From Acidobacteriota bacterium (GTDB taxonomy: Bacteria > Acidobacteriota > Thermoanaerobaculia > Gp7-AA8), in NCBI GenBank assembly GCA_016184115.1, contig JACPDH010000028.1, positions 1 through 64,000 of the forward strand: a stretch of DNA of 64,000 nucleotides, written 5' to 3'. Every line of letters begins with the position of its first letter. Positions within the stretch are counted from its first letter, which is position 1. Made by a program: the position numbers and the translations under genes. Positions 31,469-40,332 of the stretch are shown here, in pieces. Below the pieces are notes generated by a model. That model was not told the origin of the DNA, searched no databases, and saw only the letters and a program-made list of their open reading frames with translations.

Positions 31469-32376
31469 CGCTTCCGTGCCTCATCGCTTGGCGAGCTTGT
31501 GGCGAGCGCGCGGGCTGCGCGGACGAGATTACCCGCTTCGGGGTCGCGCCCCTTCAGCGCCCGCGCGCCGATCCGCGCCCACGCAGCCGCAACGAGGACT
31601 GGCCGCGCGATTGCGCCCCAGGATGCGCCGTATCGCCTTGTACCCCAATCGAGTAAGTCGGGCCAGAGCCTTACAGGGTCGTGTCGCAGCTCTCCCTCGC
31701 CGACCAGCGTGACGCCCATGCCGTGGATGACCTCCGCGTGCGAGACGAGGCGCACGTTCCATCCGGCAGCTCGGGCGCGCTCGCAGATCTCGATGTCCTG
31801 GCAATAGAAGCGAAAGTTTTCGTCGAGCGGCCCCGCGGCGTCCCACGTCTCCCGCCGGATTGCCATTGCGGCACCGCTCACCCAGTCGACTGGGCGACTT
31901 CGGGAGGCGCTGCTGCCGGTGCGAAGTAGTCGCGTGAATCGTCCTGCACCGCTGACGACGCCGATCATCCACGCGAGCGTCGGCGTCGGGCCGCCGCTCC
32001 ACTGCGGTGATCCGTCCTGGTTAAGCAGAGTCGCGCCGGCGACGCCGAGCTTCGGATCTGCGTCGAACGCATCGACGATCGCGCGCAGCGCACCTCCCTT
32101 TGGCACGGCGTCACTGTTGAGCAGTAGGACGATACGCCCCGTCGTGGCGCGGATGCCGGCATTCGCCGCCGGTGCGAATCCGCGGTTCGTAGGCAGCCTA
32201 ACAACTCTAACCGAGGGGAGCTCGCGGGTGATGGTCTCCGCGGTTGCGTCGGTCGAGCCGTCGTCGGCGACGATGACCTCAGCCGAGTCGGGCATCGATG
32301 CGAGGACTGCGCGACAGGTGCCGAGCGTCATTCCCGCCGTCTGGTACGTCGGAATTACGATCGAGAGGTCGACCAT
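31465..32376 (-). CDS. Family 2 glycosyltransferase
   Basis: Inverting GT-A transferase of surface polysaccharide synthesis (rhamnosyltransferase-like). Motifs: LSIVIPTYQTAG at the N-terminus, VIVADDGSTDAT, RGFAPAANAGIRATTG, LLLNSDAVP (the D-x-D equivalent), and the acceptor region VDWVSGAAMAIRRETWDAAGPLDENFRFYCQDIEICERARAAGW with the ED-type catalytic residues. 303 aa, normal length. It lies downstream of the ABC exporter genes in the same direction and overlaps the pyruvyl transferase start. Confidence 0.92.
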   Translation of the reverse strand: MVDLSIVIPTYQTAGMTLGTCRAVLASMPDSAEVIVADDGSTDATAETITRELPSVRVVRLPTNRGFAPAANAGIRATTGRIVLLLNSDAVPKGGALRAIVDAFDADPKLGVAGATLLNQDGSPQWSGGPTPTLAWMIGVVSGAGRFTRLLRTGSSASRSRPVDWVSGAAMAIRRETWDAAGPLDENFRFYCQDIEICERARAAGWNVRLVSHAEVIHGMGVTLVGEGELRHDPVRLWPDLLDWGTRRYGASWGAIARPVLVAAAWARIGARALKGRDPEAGNLVRAARALATSSPSDEARKR

Positions 32377-32379
32377 CGA

Positions 32380-33210
32380 TTACCTGCGAAGCGGATGGTG
32401 CCGGGACCGGCGGAGCCGTCGTCGCTCCGCCGCCAAAGCGGCCGCTGAGGCTTTTGGTGCGGATGCGCGAGCCTTGGAAGCGGGTGGTGCGATCGATGCC
32501 TTGTACGCCGCGATCGCTGCGGCCGGATCGCCGTCAAACCTGACTTCACCGCCGCCAATCCAGATCACCCTCGTGCAAAGGGCTTCGAGCGAGTCGAGGT
32601 CGTGGGACACGACGATGACGGTCGAGCCGGCGTGAACGTAGCGGTCGACGCGTGCCGCGCACTGTGTGCGGAACGAGGCGTCGCCAACGGCCATGATCTC
32701 GTCGAGGAGGATCGTATCGGCATCGATCGACGTCGCCACCGCGAAGGCGAGTCGGGCGATCATGCCGGTCGAGTATGTCCGTAGCGGCTGATCGATGAAC
32801 TGTTCGAGGCGCGAGAACGCGATGATGTCGTCAACGCGCCGGTTCATGTACTCGCGAGGGCAACCGAGTAATGCCCCGTTGAAAAAAATGTTCTCGAGGC
32901 CCGAGAGCTCGGCGTCGAATCCGGTGCCGAGCTCCATGACGGGAGCGACCGTTCCGCGTGACACGATCGTGCCAAGAGACGGAGAGATGATGCCCGCCGC
33001 GACCCGCAAAAGCGTCGACTTCCCGGCGCCATTCGGTCCGATGATTCCTACCGCTTCGCCGTGATGAATTGAAAGCGATACGTTCTTAAGCCCGTAGAAC
33101 CACTCCGGCGTATTCCGCGACGTGAGGCTCCTCACGACCGCCTCTTTCAGGCTTCGGATTCGCGTCTTCCGGTAGCGGACGCTCACATCATGGAGCTCGA
33201 CGACGTTCAT
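32380..33210 (-). CDS. ABC polysaccharide exporter ATP-binding subunit (Wzt/TagH-like)
   Basis: ATPase of a two-gene ABC-2 exporter. It has Walker A GPNGAGKST (about residue 62), the TagH/Wzt-type GTVAPVMELGTGFDAELSGLENIF stretch, signature YSTGMIARLAFA, Walker B TILLDEIMAVGD and the switch His in VVSHD. At 276 aa it stops soon after the nucleotide-binding domain, with an Ala/Arg-rich tail. So it lacks the carbohydrate-binding domain that lets some Wzt proteins recognise capped chains. ATG 33210 lies 2 bp beyond the permease stop codon. Confidence 0.92.
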   Translation of the reverse strand: MNVVELHDVSVRYRKTRIRSLKEAVVRSLTSRNTPEWFYGLKNVSLSIHHGEAVGIIGPNGAGKSTLLRVAAGIISPSLGTIVSRGTVAPVMELGTGFDAELSGLENIFFNGALLGCPREYMNRRVDDIIAFSRLEQFIDQPLRTYSTGMIARLAFAVATSIDADTILLDEIMAVGDASFRTQCAARVDRYVHAGSTVIVVSHDLDSLEALCTRVIWIGGGEVRFDGDPAAAIAAYKASIAPPASKARASAPKASAAALAAERRRLRRSRHHPLRR

Positions 33211-33212
33211 GA

Positions 33213-34103
33213 TCAGAGGTGTGCGTAGAAGCGCGTCGCGCCGTAACGGAAGATCAACCAGCCGATTACCAGCGACCCGATCGCAAAGATGATCGAGAGC
33301 GACAGCGTCGCAGGCGACGGGAGGATTCCGTAGTAAACCGGGTCGCGGACAATTTCGACGATGTAAGTCATCGGATTGAATCGGATGAACCAGCGAAACT
33401 TGTCGGGAACGATCGTGACCGGGTAGATGACCGGCGTGAGGTACATGAGCGCGGGCATTCCTGCCTGGACCATCTCGCGCACGTCTCCGAAAAACACGGA
33501 GACCGTCGTGAGCGCGAGCGACACCCCGAGCGTGAAGATGCCGACGATCACCAGACTGACGGGGAGAAAGGCGAGGCGTGGCGAGATCGGCGATCCGACG
33601 AAGATCATGATGCCGAACAGCACCGCGAGCGAGAGCCCCAGGTTGACGAGCCCCGAAACGGTCGACGCAATCGTAAAGATCGACTGCGGAACCCGCACGC
33701 GCTTCATGAGCGGGCCATTCCACGCGATCCCATTCATCGAGTTCATCAGCGTCTGCGAGAAAAAGTTCCAGGCGATGTACGCCGACAGGAAGTAGGTCTC
33801 GTAGTGCGGAGTCTGGAAGCGAAAGAGGTGCGAGAAGACGCCGAGAAAGATGAGCATCAGCAGAAGCGGATGCAACATGGTCCAAAGGAAACCGAGCGCC
33901 GAACGCTTATAGCGGACGGTGAGGTCGCGGTGAACGAGCTCGCGAAGGAGCGAGCGGTTGCGGATGAGGTCACGCAATTCGCGCCGGAGGCTGAGCGGCA
34001 CTCCTCCAACGACTCGGCGCTCCTCCACTTGGCGGGGCGTCGCCGCCGCTTGCGCTGGGTTTGTCACCGCGCACTTTGTACGCGAGGAGCGCCTGAGATT
34101 CAA
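33213..34103 (-). CDS. ABC-2 type polysaccharide exporter permease (Wzm-like)
   Basis: Membrane subunit forming the channel for a lipid-linked glycan. Six hydrophobic segments follow an amphipathic LVHRDLTVRYKRSALGFLWTMLHPL region, the ABC-2 (TagG/Wzm) entry signature, and LTPVIYPV and RFNPMTYIVEIVRD lie before the last helices. The start is uncertain: a TTG at 34103 has GGAGG eleven bases upstream; a GTG at 34067 is possible. The homologous part starts near residue 45, so the N-terminal ~40 residues are family-variable. Confidence 0.9.
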   Translation of the reverse strand: MNLRRSSRTKCAVTNPAQAAATPRQVEERRVVGGVPLSLRRELRDLIRNRSLLRELVHRDLTVRYKRSALGFLWTMLHPLLLMLIFLGVFSHLFRFQTPHYETYFLSAYIAWNFFSQTLMNSMNGIAWNGPLMKRVRVPQSIFTIASTVSGLVNLGLSLAVLFGIMIFVGSPISPRLAFLPVSLVIVGIFTLGVSLALTTVSVFFGDVREMVQAGMPALMYLTPVIYPVTIVPDKFRWFIRFNPMTYIVEIVRDPVYYGILPSPATLSLSIIFAIGSLVIGWLIFRYGATRFYAHL

Positions 34104-34174
34104 CAGTCAAAGTGCCTCCGGCACCCGTAGCGAGCCGGAGAGCGAATGCCCAACACGCGCAAGTCGGAAGTCTG

Positions 34175-34180
34175 CATAAT
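34175..34180 (+). promoter_or_regulatory. Candidate -10 box (CATAAT) directly before a start codon
   Basis: CATAAT ends 8 bp before ATG 34189 and no Shine-Dalgarno is present, so the glycosyltransferase mRNA may be leaderless. Confidence 0.35.
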
Positions 34181-34188
34181 CCCCGTGC

Positions 34189-36366
34189 ATGGACCCGCGC
34201 GCCTCAATCCGCCGGCTTCTCGGCCGGCAACCGATCGACTGGCGCCACGGTGCGGGGCGCGCTCCAGCGTTCCGCCCGGTAGCGGTTGACGTGGTCGTCC
34301 CCGTCTACCAGGCCGCTGCGGAGCTCGACGCTTGCATCGAAAGCGTGCGTCGGGAGACCAACCTGACGCGTCACCGGCTGCTGCTCGTCGTCGACGGGCC
34401 GCAGCCCGCTGACGTGGATGCAGTTGTCGAGCGGCATGCCTCGGCGCTCCCTGAGTGCGTTCGCGTCATCAGAAACGCTCAACGCCTGGGGTTCGTGGGT
34501 ACGGCCAACCGAGGGATGCGCGAGACGGCTGGGGACGTCGTGCTGCTCAACAGCGACACCATCGTGACTGCCGGCTGGATCGAGCGGATGATCGACGCCG
34601 TCTGCTCGTCGCCCGACATCGGAACGGTGACGCCGCTCTCGAACCACGCGACGATCTGTTCAGTCCCACGCGCATATGAGGAGAATCTCGTTCCTGCGGG
34701 GCATGATGTCGCGTCGTTCGGCGCGCTCGTCGAGCGAGTGTCGGCGCGGACGTATCCACGCGTACCGACGGGAGTCGGCGTCTGCCTCTACATACGCCGC
34801 GCTCTCATCGACGATATCGGCACTTTCGACGAGGAACGCTTCGGCCTGGGCTATGGCGAAGAGAACGATTTCTGCATGCGCGCGATCGAGCGCGGATGGG
34901 TCAACGTAGTCGACGACGCCACGTTCGTCTATCACGCGGGGCACCGGAGTTTCGGCGGCACGCGGAGCGCGCTCGAACGGCGCGGCGCCTCGGCGCTGCA
35001 AGCGAGGCACCCCGGTTACCGCGCGACGATCGCGGAGGCGATGCGGAGCGATCCGCTCGCCGGCGCGCGCTCGCGAATCGTGATCGCGTTAGGCTGGATT
35101 CCGGACGGAGAGAGGCCCCGCAGGATCGTTCATCTGGTCCACGGGTGGCCCCCGTTTCAGCAGGCGGGGACGGAGCTGTACGCCTGGTGGCTCGCCCGGC
35201 GGCAACGAGGGAGCTGTCACGTCGCGGTATACGCGCGCGGCGCGGACCCGACGCGTGCCGACGGTGAAGCTATCGAGCTCGTCGACGGGGGGATTCGCGT
35301 ACGCATCGTCACGAACAACTTCACTGCCCGCGATCCGTTTCGACGAAATGCGATCCGTAATGCGTCGGTCGAGCGCGATTTCGCGCGCTTCCTCCGCGAC
35401 GAGCGCCCTGACATCCTCCACGTTCACCATCTCGCGGGGCACGCCTTTTCACTTGCACGCGTCGCGCGGCGCCTCGGGATTCCTGTCGTGATGCAGATTC
35501 AGGACTGGTGGTTTCTCTGCGCTCGCGTGAACTTCTTCGACCGCGATGGCAAACGGTGTACGGGCCCGGCGCCGCGAAAATGCGCTTGGTGCATGACATT
35601 GACGAAGGTGCCACCCGCTGCCCTGACGAATCGTCTCGTGCATGCCACTCGGCGATCCGCGGCTCGCGCCGCTCTCGCGATTGCAGATGCGTTCGTGGCC
35701 GGCTCGAAGGCGATCCGTGACGACTATCTCCGCTGGGGCTCCGTGTCACGTTCGACTCCATTTCACGTGCTCCCGTACGGGGTTGCGATCGAGCAAGCGC
35801 CCACCACGCGGAGGGACGTGCAGCACCCTGTCCGATTCGGTTATGTAGGCTCCATCTCTCCGCACAAGGGGCTTCATCTTGCGGTCGATGCGATGCGCGA
35901 TCTCGATCCGTCGTCGGCACGCCTTCACATCTGGGGAAATGCCGCGGCGTATCCCGACTACGTTTCCGAGCTCGAGCGGCGCCGAGGAACGGCTGCCGTG
36001 GTGTTCGAAGGACGATTCCGCGAAGAGGACAAGGCGAAGGTTTTTGCCGCGATGGACGTGCTCATCATCCCGTCGATCGCGCTCGAATCGTTCGGGATTG
36101 CGCCTCGCGAGGCGATGGCGTGCGGCGTGCCGGTCGTGGCGTCGGCCGGGGGTGCATTCGACGAGATGTTCGAGGGGCGCGATTGTGGCGCGCTCTTTCC
36201 AGTCGGAGACGCGGCCGCGCTCGCGACGATCATGCGAAAGATCGTCGACGACCCGTCGATCATCGCGCGCTGGGCGAACGAGGTTCCGGCACCGAAGCGA
36301 GAAGCAGATCACGCGCGCGAGATCGAGCAGGTCTACGAGCAGGTACTGGCGGAGCGTTCGCGATGA
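34189..36366 (+). CDS. GT2-GT4 fusion glycosyltransferase, 725 aa
   Basis: Bifunctional surface-glycan transferase. Residues 30-300 form a GT2 domain (VDVVVPVYQAAAELDACIESV, LLLVVDGPQP, LGFVGTANRGMRE, VVLLNSDTIVTAGW, VGVCLYIRRALIDDIGTFDEERFGLGYGEENDFCMRA). From about 305 a GT4 domain follows (HLVHGWPPFQQAGTELYAW, DILHVHHLAG, RFGYVGSISPHKGLHLAVDAM, PSIALESFGIAPREAMACGVPVVAS). A short Cys cluster (CTGPAPRKCAWCM, near 465) lies between the GT4 lobes, typical of GT4 enzymes that read a Cys-rich loop. Its stop overlaps the next ATG (ATGA). Confidence 0.9.
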   Translation: MDPRASIRRLLGRQPIDWRHGAGRAPAFRPVAVDVVVPVYQAAAELDACIESVRRETNLTRHRLLLVVDGPQPADVDAVVERHASALPECVRVIRNAQRLGFVGTANRGMRETAGDVVLLNSDTIVTAGWIERMIDAVCSSPDIGTVTPLSNHATICSVPRAYEENLVPAGHDVASFGALVERVSARTYPRVPTGVGVCLYIRRALIDDIGTFDEERFGLGYGEENDFCMRAIERGWVNVVDDATFVYHAGHRSFGGTRSALERRGASALQARHPGYRATIAEAMRSDPLAGARSRIVIALGWIPDGERPRRIVHLVHGWPPFQQAGTELYAWWLARRQRGSCHVAVYARGADPTRADGEAIELVDGGIRVRIVTNNFTARDPFRRNAIRNASVERDFARFLRDERPDILHVHHLAGHAFSLARVARRLGIPVVMQIQDWWFLCARVNFFDRDGKRCTGPAPRKCAWCMTLTKVPPAALTNRLVHATRRSAARAALAIADAFVAGSKAIRDDYLRWGSVSRSTPFHVLPYGVAIEQAPTTRRDVQHPVRFGYVGSISPHKGLHLAVDAMRDLDPSSARLHIWGNAAAYPDYVSELERRRGTAAVVFEGRFREEDKAKVFAAMDVLIIPSIALESFGIAPREAMACGVPVVASAGGAFDEMFEGRDCGALFPVGDAAALATIMRKIVDDPSIIARWANEVPAPKREADHAREIEQVYEQVLAERSR

Positions 36367-37628
36367 TTCGCACGATCGCCTCGGTCGTGCGGGGGGAGGG
36401 AGTGCGGTCGGCTGCGCGACGGACGAGCGAGCGCATCTCCGAGGCGGCGCGTGCGATTTCACTCCGCGCTGCCGGGCTGTTCGTGGGAGATGCGAGGGCG
36501 TCCGTACTCAATGTCATCGCCGCGGGCGCTGCGCCACGACTCGGCGGTGTGCAGCAGCAGCTCGACGCACGACTCGATGCGGAGCGTTCGTTCCGCGCAG
36601 TCTCGGTTCTGACACCGGGAATGCTCGACTGCTCGTCGAGCCGGCGCCACACCCGGCGCGTTTCGCGCGATCTCGAAGCGGCAATTCGCGAGGCACTCGC
36701 GCTCTCAGGAGCGCGAGCGGTGCACTTCGAGGGCACGGCCGGCGTTCCACTCCCGCTGATCGCGAGCCTAACCGCTTCGGGCATCGCATCGATTCTCAGC
36801 GTCCACGATTTCTCGCTCTTCTGCGCGCGGCCCCATCTCATGGAGGAGCCGTCGGGAGAATTCTGCGAGTTCTCCACCGACTTTGCGCGCTGCCACCGCT
36901 GTCTGCGCGAGACCTGGGACGTCGTCGCCGGAGAGCAGCAGCAGCGACGAGCGCTCGCACGCGAAATCCTCGGCCGGGCCACGGCCGTGGTCTTTCCCTC
37001 GCGCTACATGCTCGATCGCCACCGAGAGCTCTTCGCTCTGCCGCGGCTCGCCGGCGTCGTGATCGAGCCGTCGCCGCGTTTCACGACTCTTCGCAGGAAG
37101 GACTCCTGCGGTGGTCGGGCGATCGCCGTCGCCGGAAGTGTGAAGCGGCACAAAGGGGGGCACCTCCTTCCCGAGATCGCGCGGCTCGCCGGCGGCGTGA
37201 GGTTGCACGTGTTCGGCGGAGGCGATGAAACGCTTCTCCGGGATCTTCGGGCCAGCGGACTTGGAGTGGTGCACGGCTACTACCGCGGCGGGGATCTCCC
37301 GGCGCTGCTGCGGCGTCACGATGTGGGGCTGGTGGTCCTGCCTTCGATCGTGCCCGAGAGCTACGGCCTCACGATCTCGGAGTCGTGGCATGCGGGCGCT
37401 GCGGTCGTAGCGTTCGATCTCGGTGCGCAGGGAGAACGGATTCGCGAGCGAGGAGGAGGATGGCTCGCATCTCCCTCGAGCGGCGCCGCGGGTATCGCGT
37501 CAATCGTCGCGCGCTGGAAGGCAGGCGACATCGCGACCGCGGTTCCTGGATCGTTGTCGGCGCCGCGCGATGCAGCGCGGGCCCACATCGAGCTCTATCG
37601 TGCGGCCGGCCTCATCGTCGGAAGTTAG
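36363..37628 (+). CDS. Family 4 glycosyltransferase
   Basis: GT-B transferase of the same pathway. The N-terminal lobe has GGVQQQLDARLDAE (nucleotide/acceptor loop), VHFEGTAGVPLPLIA, SVHDFSLFCARPHLM and the Cys-rich CEFSTDFARCHRCLRE. The C-terminal lobe has AIAVAGSVKRHKGGHLLPEIA and VLPSIVPESYGLTISESWHAGAAVVAFD, the E-x7-E donor motif. 421 aa. ATG 36363 overlaps the stop of the GT2-GT4 gene by 4 bp; the frame is open upstream inside that gene but is not coding. Last gene of the glycan cluster. Confidence 0.88.
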   Translation: MIRTIASVVRGEGVRSAARRTSERISEAARAISLRAAGLFVGDARASVLNVIAAGAAPRLGGVQQQLDARLDAERSFRAVSVLTPGMLDCSSSRRHTRRVSRDLEAAIREALALSGARAVHFEGTAGVPLPLIASLTASGIASILSVHDFSLFCARPHLMEEPSGEFCEFSTDFARCHRCLRETWDVVAGEQQQRRALAREILGRATAVVFPSRYMLDRHRELFALPRLAGVVIEPSPRFTTLRRKDSCGGRAIAVAGSVKRHKGGHLLPEIARLAGGVRLHVFGGGDETLLRDLRASGLGVVHGYYRGGDLPALLRRHDVGLVVLPSIVPESYGLTISESWHAGAAVVAFDLGAQGERIRERGGGWLASPSSGAAGIASIVARWKAGDIATAVPGSLSAPRDAARAHIELYRAAGLIVGS

Positions 37629-37848
37629 GCGAACCAGGATATCTCGACGGGAGGTGTTCGACGGATCGCGCTGCGACCGCAGGCGCGCCGGCGTGAGGAA
37701 GGGCGAGGGTCGGGGACTCCTTCGTCGTTGCGTGCGGTACGGGATCGCCCGCAGGGAGTCTCACCGGCAGCGACCTTCTTCGTGCTCATGTGCGCTCCTG
37801 CGCTCCGGGCGCGCACGTCATGGTAGAGTGGCGCTCGAAAGCGCACCC

Positions 37849-38643
37849 ATGGTTCGAGTCCTGATCGTCGACGACAACGCCACGTTCCGCAGTCAGGCGA
37901 GGCGTCTCTGTGAGGCCGAAGGCTTCGAGGCGGTCGCGGTGGGAACGCTCGAGGAGTTGCATCTTGCACTCGAAGGGCCGGCTCCCGACATCGTTCTCAT
38001 GGACGTCGATCTCCCGACGATCCCGGGCCACCGACTCGGCTCGCTCGTACGGTCGCGGCATCAGGTGCCGATCTGCCTCGTGTCGGCGTTTCCCGAAGAC
38101 AAGCTGAGGAAGATGTTCGAGCAGTCCGACGCCAACGGTTGGATCCCGAAACCGCTGACTCGCGACAAGCTCATCGGCGTCGTGACACGTCTCGTCGGGC
38201 GCGACAAGCTGACCGACCGTGCGGTGAAAGTGGTCGCCGCCGCGCCGGCTCTGGAGACTGCGGCGACGGACGGCGGTCGCCCGAAGATACTCGTGGTCGA
38301 AGATGACCCGCTCCTCTCGGATCGGATCGAGCTCGTGCTGCAGTCGCTCGGAAGCGTGAAGACGGTCGTCGACGGCGAGGGTGCGATCTCCGAGCTCTTT
38401 ACGGGATTCTTCGACGCGATCGTACTCGACTTGATGCTTCCGCGACTTTCCGGCTTCGACGTGATCAGGCACCTGATGATGCGCCGGCCCGACCTGCTGA
38501 AGTCGACGATCATCGTCACCGGAGCGCAGGACTCGACCCTGCAGTTCATCGACGCGAACGAGCTCTATGCCGTTCTCCACAAGCCGTTCGACTTCAACGA
38601 GCTTCCCAGGCTCGTGAGCGAGTTGATCGGCCCGAAGGGTTGA
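37849..38643 (+). CDS. Double receiver-domain response regulator
   Basis: Two CheY-like REC domains and nothing else, so probably a phosphorelay or protein-interaction module. REC1: VLIVDDNATF (DD pocket), DIVLMDVDLPTIPG (phospho-Asp near 54), VSAFPE and Lys in WIPKPLTRDK. REC2 from about 143: KILVVEDDPLL, DAIVLDLMLPRLSG, IIVTGAQD and Lys in LHKPFDFNE. Both domains keep all key residues. 264 aa. A perfect GCGCT-CGAA-AGCGC hairpin (37831-37844) ends 4 bp before the ATG and could restrict ribosome access; no Shine-Dalgarno is visible. Confidence 0.85.
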   Translation: MVRVLIVDDNATFRSQARRLCEAEGFEAVAVGTLEELHLALEGPAPDIVLMDVDLPTIPGHRLGSLVRSRHQVPICLVSAFPEDKLRKMFEQSDANGWIPKPLTRDKLIGVVTRLVGRDKLTDRAVKVVAAAPALETAATDGGRPKILVVEDDPLLSDRIELVLQSLGSVKTVVDGEGAISELFTGFFDAIVLDLMLPRLSGFDVIRHLMMRRPDLLKSTIIVTGAQDSTLQFIDANELYAVLHKPFDFNELPRLVSELIGPKG

Positions 38644-38678
38644 GCTCGACTCCTTTGGCCTCTGGCCTGCCTCTCGCC
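38644..38678. repeat. Short heptamer tract (CCTTTGG/CTCGCCT type)
   Basis: The 35 bp between two converging stop codons read in 7-bp steps (CTTTGGC, CTCTGGC, CTGCCTC, TCGCCTC). It resembles the tract at 47739-47770 near proC. The stop codon of the minus-strand gene lies at its edge. Confidence 0.4.
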
Positions 38679-39668
38679 TCACTCCCGATATCCGACCGCG
38701 ATGTCGTCCATCGAGAGAAGACCTGGGCGACATGCGAGGATTCGCGGGATCGCATTCACCACCATCGCCGCCGTGGCGCGATCGCCATGGATGCCGCCTC
38801 GGATCGTCGCCGAAACGTCGGGCAACCCGTGAATCTCGATGCTGTCGGACGGATCCTCCGCACCGACGTACATCGAGATCTCGAGCCGGAGCTCGACGCC
38901 CGTCGACGAGGTGGCCGATAGCGTCTGCGTCACCCCGGCCACGTCTCCCGGTTCGACGGTCAGAAACTCGGTGAGGACGCGCTTCGCGGCGATGACCGGC
39001 TCAATCGTTTCCTCGGAGGTCGACGCGAGCTCGAGGTCCATTCCGTTCGCGAGCATGGCGAGCGACTCGCGAAGTCCCGTGTGCCTGATCCTACCTTCCT
39101 CCGCAAGCTTCGTGAACGCGGAGCGTTGAAGCCCCGCGCCGATCTTCCTTTGGAGCGGTTCGCGGCGCGCCGATGCGTCGACTACGCGCCTAACCGTGAC
39201 CGAGCTGACGGTCTGGCACGCAGCGCTGAGCGTGAGCGGAAGCTTGTCCATGACGAACCCGGGATTCACTCCCGTGCCGAGAAGCACGACATCGCGCGAG
39301 CGCGCGACGAGCTGAAGCGTCTCCCGAATCGCCGCGTCGAGAGGGAATGCGAGCTCTTCGCACGTGGAGATCACGTGACAGCCGTGCTCCATGAGGCCGC
39401 GCAGCTGCGGCACGACCGCGATCAGGAGCGATCCAGTCGAGTGGCAGACGACGTCAGGGTGTCCCACGAGCTCTGGAGTCACTGTGATCCCGGTCAGTCT
39501 GCCGAGCCCGATCAGCTCCCCGACGTCGTGTCCGATTTTCGAGGGATCGTTGTCGACCGCGGCGACTACATGGATCCACGGCTTCTCGAACATGAGCCGG
39601 AGAATCTCGGCGCCGATCGGACCAACTCCGTACTGGGCGACCGTGATCCTCTGCATGTGGTGGTGCAT
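38679..39668 (-). CDS. Dihydrodipicolinate-reductase-like dehydrogenase (2,4-diaminopentanoate dehydrogenase type)
   Basis: NAD(P)-dependent oxidoreductase with a DapB-like N-terminal Rossmann domain. It begins RITVAQYGVGPIGAEILRL (dinucleotide loop), has AAVDNDPSKIGHDVGEL, VVCHSTGSLL, GCHVISTCEELAFP and LGTGVNPGFVMDKLP. These fit the group that includes 2,4-diaminopentanoate dehydrogenase of ornithine fermentation better than true DapB, which is shorter. The substrate is not settled by sequence; no ornithine-degradation gene is nearby. ATG 39668 has GGAGA eight bases upstream; ATG 39656 is an alternative. 329 aa. Confidence 0.75.
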   Translation of the reverse strand: MHHHMQRITVAQYGVGPIGAEILRLMFEKPWIHVVAAVDNDPSKIGHDVGELIGLGRLTGITVTPELVGHPDVVCHSTGSLLIAVVPQLRGLMEHGCHVISTCEELAFPLDAAIRETLQLVARSRDVVLLGTGVNPGFVMDKLPLTLSAACQTVSSVTVRRVVDASARREPLQRKIGAGLQRSAFTKLAEEGRIRHTGLRESLAMLANGMDLELASTSEETIEPVIAAKRVLTEFLTVEPGDVAGVTQTLSATSSTGVELRLEISMYVGAEDPSDSIEIHGLPDVSATIRGGIHGDRATAAMVVNAIPRILACRPGLLSMDDIAVGYRE

Positions 39669-39976
39669 GGGGCGTATCTCCGGATGCAGATTCTAGCCGT
39701 GAACTCGGCGAGGGGGAGCGACGGCAATCACAGTGTGGCGTGGCGTCGTGGAATTGTGGACTGCGCGTGGCGTTCCATCCCGTGATCGGGCGACTGCGGC
39801 GAGCGACCGCCGAACGCAGGGGGAGGCTTGTGCCTCACTTTCGGGAGTAGCGGCGAATCGGCACTCGTGGCAGGGTCGGGACGTGTCGGCCGATGCCGGT
39901 CCGATTGCATCGGATTTGCACCGAGTGCAGCCGGTGACTCGCCGCGGACACGTTTCGAGCCGAGGAGAAGAATTGC
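39669..39976. other. Divergent intergenic region
   Basis: 308 bp between the DapB-like gene and the XRE regulator, which read outward. No repeat, hairpin of note or clear promoter seen. A GAGGAG precedes the regulator ATG. Confidence 0.3.
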
Positions 39977-40264
39977 ATGGCAACGAGGTTTGGTGGACAG
40001 GGGCGCGTCTCGACGAAGGCGAAGCTTGCCGACGAGCTGATCGCCATGGGTAAGGTGCTCGTTCGCGTCCGCGAAGGGGCGAGAATCAAGCAGTCCGACG
40101 TGGCTGCGAAGCTCGGAGTACCCCCGTCCTGGCTCTCGAAGGTGGAGAGCGGAACCCGCCGGCTCGACGTGATCGAACTGATTCGCATTGCCGAAGCGAT
40201 GGGGCACGAGCCGGGCCACCTGATCGAACAGATCAGGCTTGCGCTTGATTCTGACGGTCGCTGA
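39977..40264 (+). CDS. XRE-family helix-turn-helix regulator
   Basis: 95-residue DNA-binding protein consisting almost entirely of one Cro/C1-type domain: ELIAMGKVLVRVREGARIKQSDVAAKLGVPPSWLSKVESGTRRLDVIELIRIAEAMG, with the helix-turn-helix at IKQSDVAAKLGVPPSWLSKVE. No ligand or dimerisation domain beyond the short C-terminal helix. GAGGAG lies nine bases before the ATG. No obvious target; it converges with the Pol IV gene. Confidence 0.88.
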   Translation: MATRFGGQGRVSTKAKLADELIAMGKVLVRVREGARIKQSDVAAKLGVPPSWLSKVESGTRRLDVIELIRIAEAMGHEPGHLIEQIRLALDSDGR

Positions 40265-40332
40265 GAGGCAACGCTGGCGGCGGGACGCTGGGATGTGCGA
40301 CGCGTGTCGAATCTGACGTCGAGCCTGCCGGA

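Noticed and set aside
37629-37848. Upstream extension of the double-REC protein to 37423
   Set aside because: The frame runs antiparallel in sense to the GT4 gene end and gives Arg-rich sequence without homology; the REC domain begins at ATG 37849.
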